A stretch of 5,984 nucleotides of DNA from Candidatus Poribacteria bacterium (GTDB taxonomy: Bacteria; Poribacteria; WGA-4E; UBA9662), in assembly GCA_002697225.1 (NCBI GenBank), contig NZUQ01000095.1, positions 12,025 to 18,008 of the forward strand, read 5' to 3'. Both the position numbers and the translations under genes were made by a program. The notes under the pieces are model-generated. The model saw nothing but the letters and a program-made list of their open reading frames with translations, was not told the DNA's origin and made no database searches. How positions within the stretch are numbered: the stretch's first letter is position 1; each line of letters opens with the position of its first letter. Shown here piece after piece: positions 5,215 to 5,984 of this stretch.

Positions 5215-5971
5215 AATTTTTTTTATAAAAAATTGTAAGTGTTGGATGGAATTTTGGATTAGGATGCTCTTTCGAAGCAAATTTCACTTTTTCTGATCCG
5301 TCACGCAGTGCAAACAGGTGTCCATAATTGTAATCAGGATTTATTAGCCAAAACTGGAATGCTGATGTGATGAGATTTCCTTTCCAGACATATCTTTGTT
5401 CTAATTCCTCGATTTTCACCAGTGCATCAATGCGATGAGATATATCCTCGGATCCGTTGTAGTCACTCGGACGATCGCCGTCTATTCCTTTTAACATTGC
5501 TTGTGCTGGAGGTTTATTCCAGGTTAAACTTCGGTGTAGGCAACTATTAAAAGTGAGATCGTTTTTATCCGCCGAGGAAAATTTTTGTTTTCCTTCTTTC
5601 CAAGGGAGAAGAACACGTCGGGCAATAATTTGCTGAGGTGTCTTGGATTCAGACTGTAGACAGTAAAGGCTGATTTCTACCGATACTATCTGTTTAGGAT
5701 TCAAGATTTTGAGTTCCTCGAAGATTTCAAAAGTGTCGAAAACTACAAAGAACATGCTTCCAATATCTGAAGATACTAATGAAGGGTTTCCTCCTGCACT
5801 ATAATTTTTTAGTTGGTGTCTCATCTGGTCTTTAGGTAAGATAATAATTGAGGTATCCTTTGTAGCATTTAAAGTTATTTTCTCAGTTTTGTCTGTATTG
5901 GTAAGTGCATAGACTGGTAAAAGCATTAAGTAAATTAACCAAACTCGAAAGTTAATCATTTTTCTGATCAT
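5213..5971 (-). CDS. Secreted DNRLRE-domain-like (carbohydrate-binding-type beta-sandwich) protein
   Basis: A 252-aa protein with a clear signal peptide: basic MIRKMINFR, hydrophobic core VWLIYLMLLP, and likely cleavage after VYA (residue 22). It has no lipobox, so it should be released to the periplasm or outside. The rest matches the general pattern of DNRLRE/CBM96-like beta-sandwich domains: ATKDTSIIILP (36-46) then SAGGNPSL (58-65), FFVVFDTF (74-81), SVEISLYCLQ (97-106), LTWNKPPA (149-156), and the end block of NPDYNYGHLFALRD (211-224), KFASKEHPNPKFHPTLTIFY (230-249). Such domains often accompany polysaccharide-active or surface proteins, but here one stands alone without an enzyme domain. 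C104 and C144 might form a disulfide. GGA 8 nt before the ATG supports this start; M5 is an alternative. It is the first visible gene of a leftward operon with the aminotransferase; its promoter lies outside the window. Confidence 0.75.
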   Translation of the reverse strand: MIRKMINFRVWLIYLMLLPVYALTNTDKTEKITLNATKDTSIIILPKDQMRHQLKNYSAGGNPSLVSSDIGSMFFVVFDTFEIFEELKILNPKQIVSVEISLYCLQSESKTPQQIIARRVLLPWKEGKQKFSSADKNDLTFNSCLHRSLTWNKPPAQAMLKGIDGDRPSDYNGSEDISHRIDALVKIEELEQRYVWKGNLITSAFQFWLINPDYNYGHLFALRDGSEKVKFASKEHPNPKFHPTLTIFYKKN

Positions 5972-5984
5972 TTTTTATGTCCGT

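Noticed and set aside
5215..5235. A/T-run inverted repeat near the end of the DNRLRE-like gene as a terminator
   Set aside because: The arms are almost only A and T with no GC stem, the bases encode the protein's last residues, and the next gene of the same operon starts within 15 nt.

Overview
The window is about 6 kb of fairly AT-rich bacterial DNA. It holds six protein-coding genes in three transcription blocks: leftward, rightward, leftward. The OmpA-like proteins and a secreted protein suggest a Gram-negative-type envelope. A PhyH dioxygenase, a UbiA-type prenyltransferase, a stand-alone class V aminotransferase and a DNRLRE-like secreted protein together resemble gene content seen in environmental Planctomycetes, Poribacteria or Latescibacteria-like lineages. 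That placement is inference only; there is no marker gene here. I see no rRNA, tRNA, CRISPR array or insertion sequence.

Left block (1-945, minus strand): a complete Fe(II)/2-oxoglutarate dioxygenase of the PhyH family, followed 7 nt downstream by the first 37 codons of a UbiA-family prenyltransferase that runs off the left edge. A convincing sigma70-type promoter for this pair lies at about 982-1011, with a small dyad over its -35 box. The remaining intergenic stretch (946-1366) is AT-rich and contains several inverted repeats. The strongest is a perfect 17-bp dyad about 100 nt upstream of the rightward operon.

Middle block (1367-4063, plus strand): a closed three-gene operon with a MotA/PomA-type channel subunit of normal stator length and two tandem, paralogous MotB/OmpA-like proteins. 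Both B-type proteins have one N-terminal membrane helix and a divergent OmpA-like C-terminal domain. Both appear to have glycine where MotB has its ion-binding aspartate. The first also carries an insert of roughly 100 residues inside its OmpA-like fold. No flagellar, Tol, Exb, Zorya or gliding genes are visible, and both neighbours are on the opposite strand. The operon therefore looks like a self-contained A + B + B' membrane complex, possibly a stator-like machine with a non-identical B pair and non-standard or absent ion coupling. This is the most interesting item in the window.

Right block (4064-5971, minus strand): a signal-peptide-bearing DNRLRE-like protein, then 9 nt downstream a PLP-dependent class V aminotransferase (isopenicillin-N-epimerase/cysteine-desulfurase-like). 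The aminotransferase stop codon directly abuts the stop codon of the second MotB-like gene, so the two operons converge with no spacer and no visible terminator.
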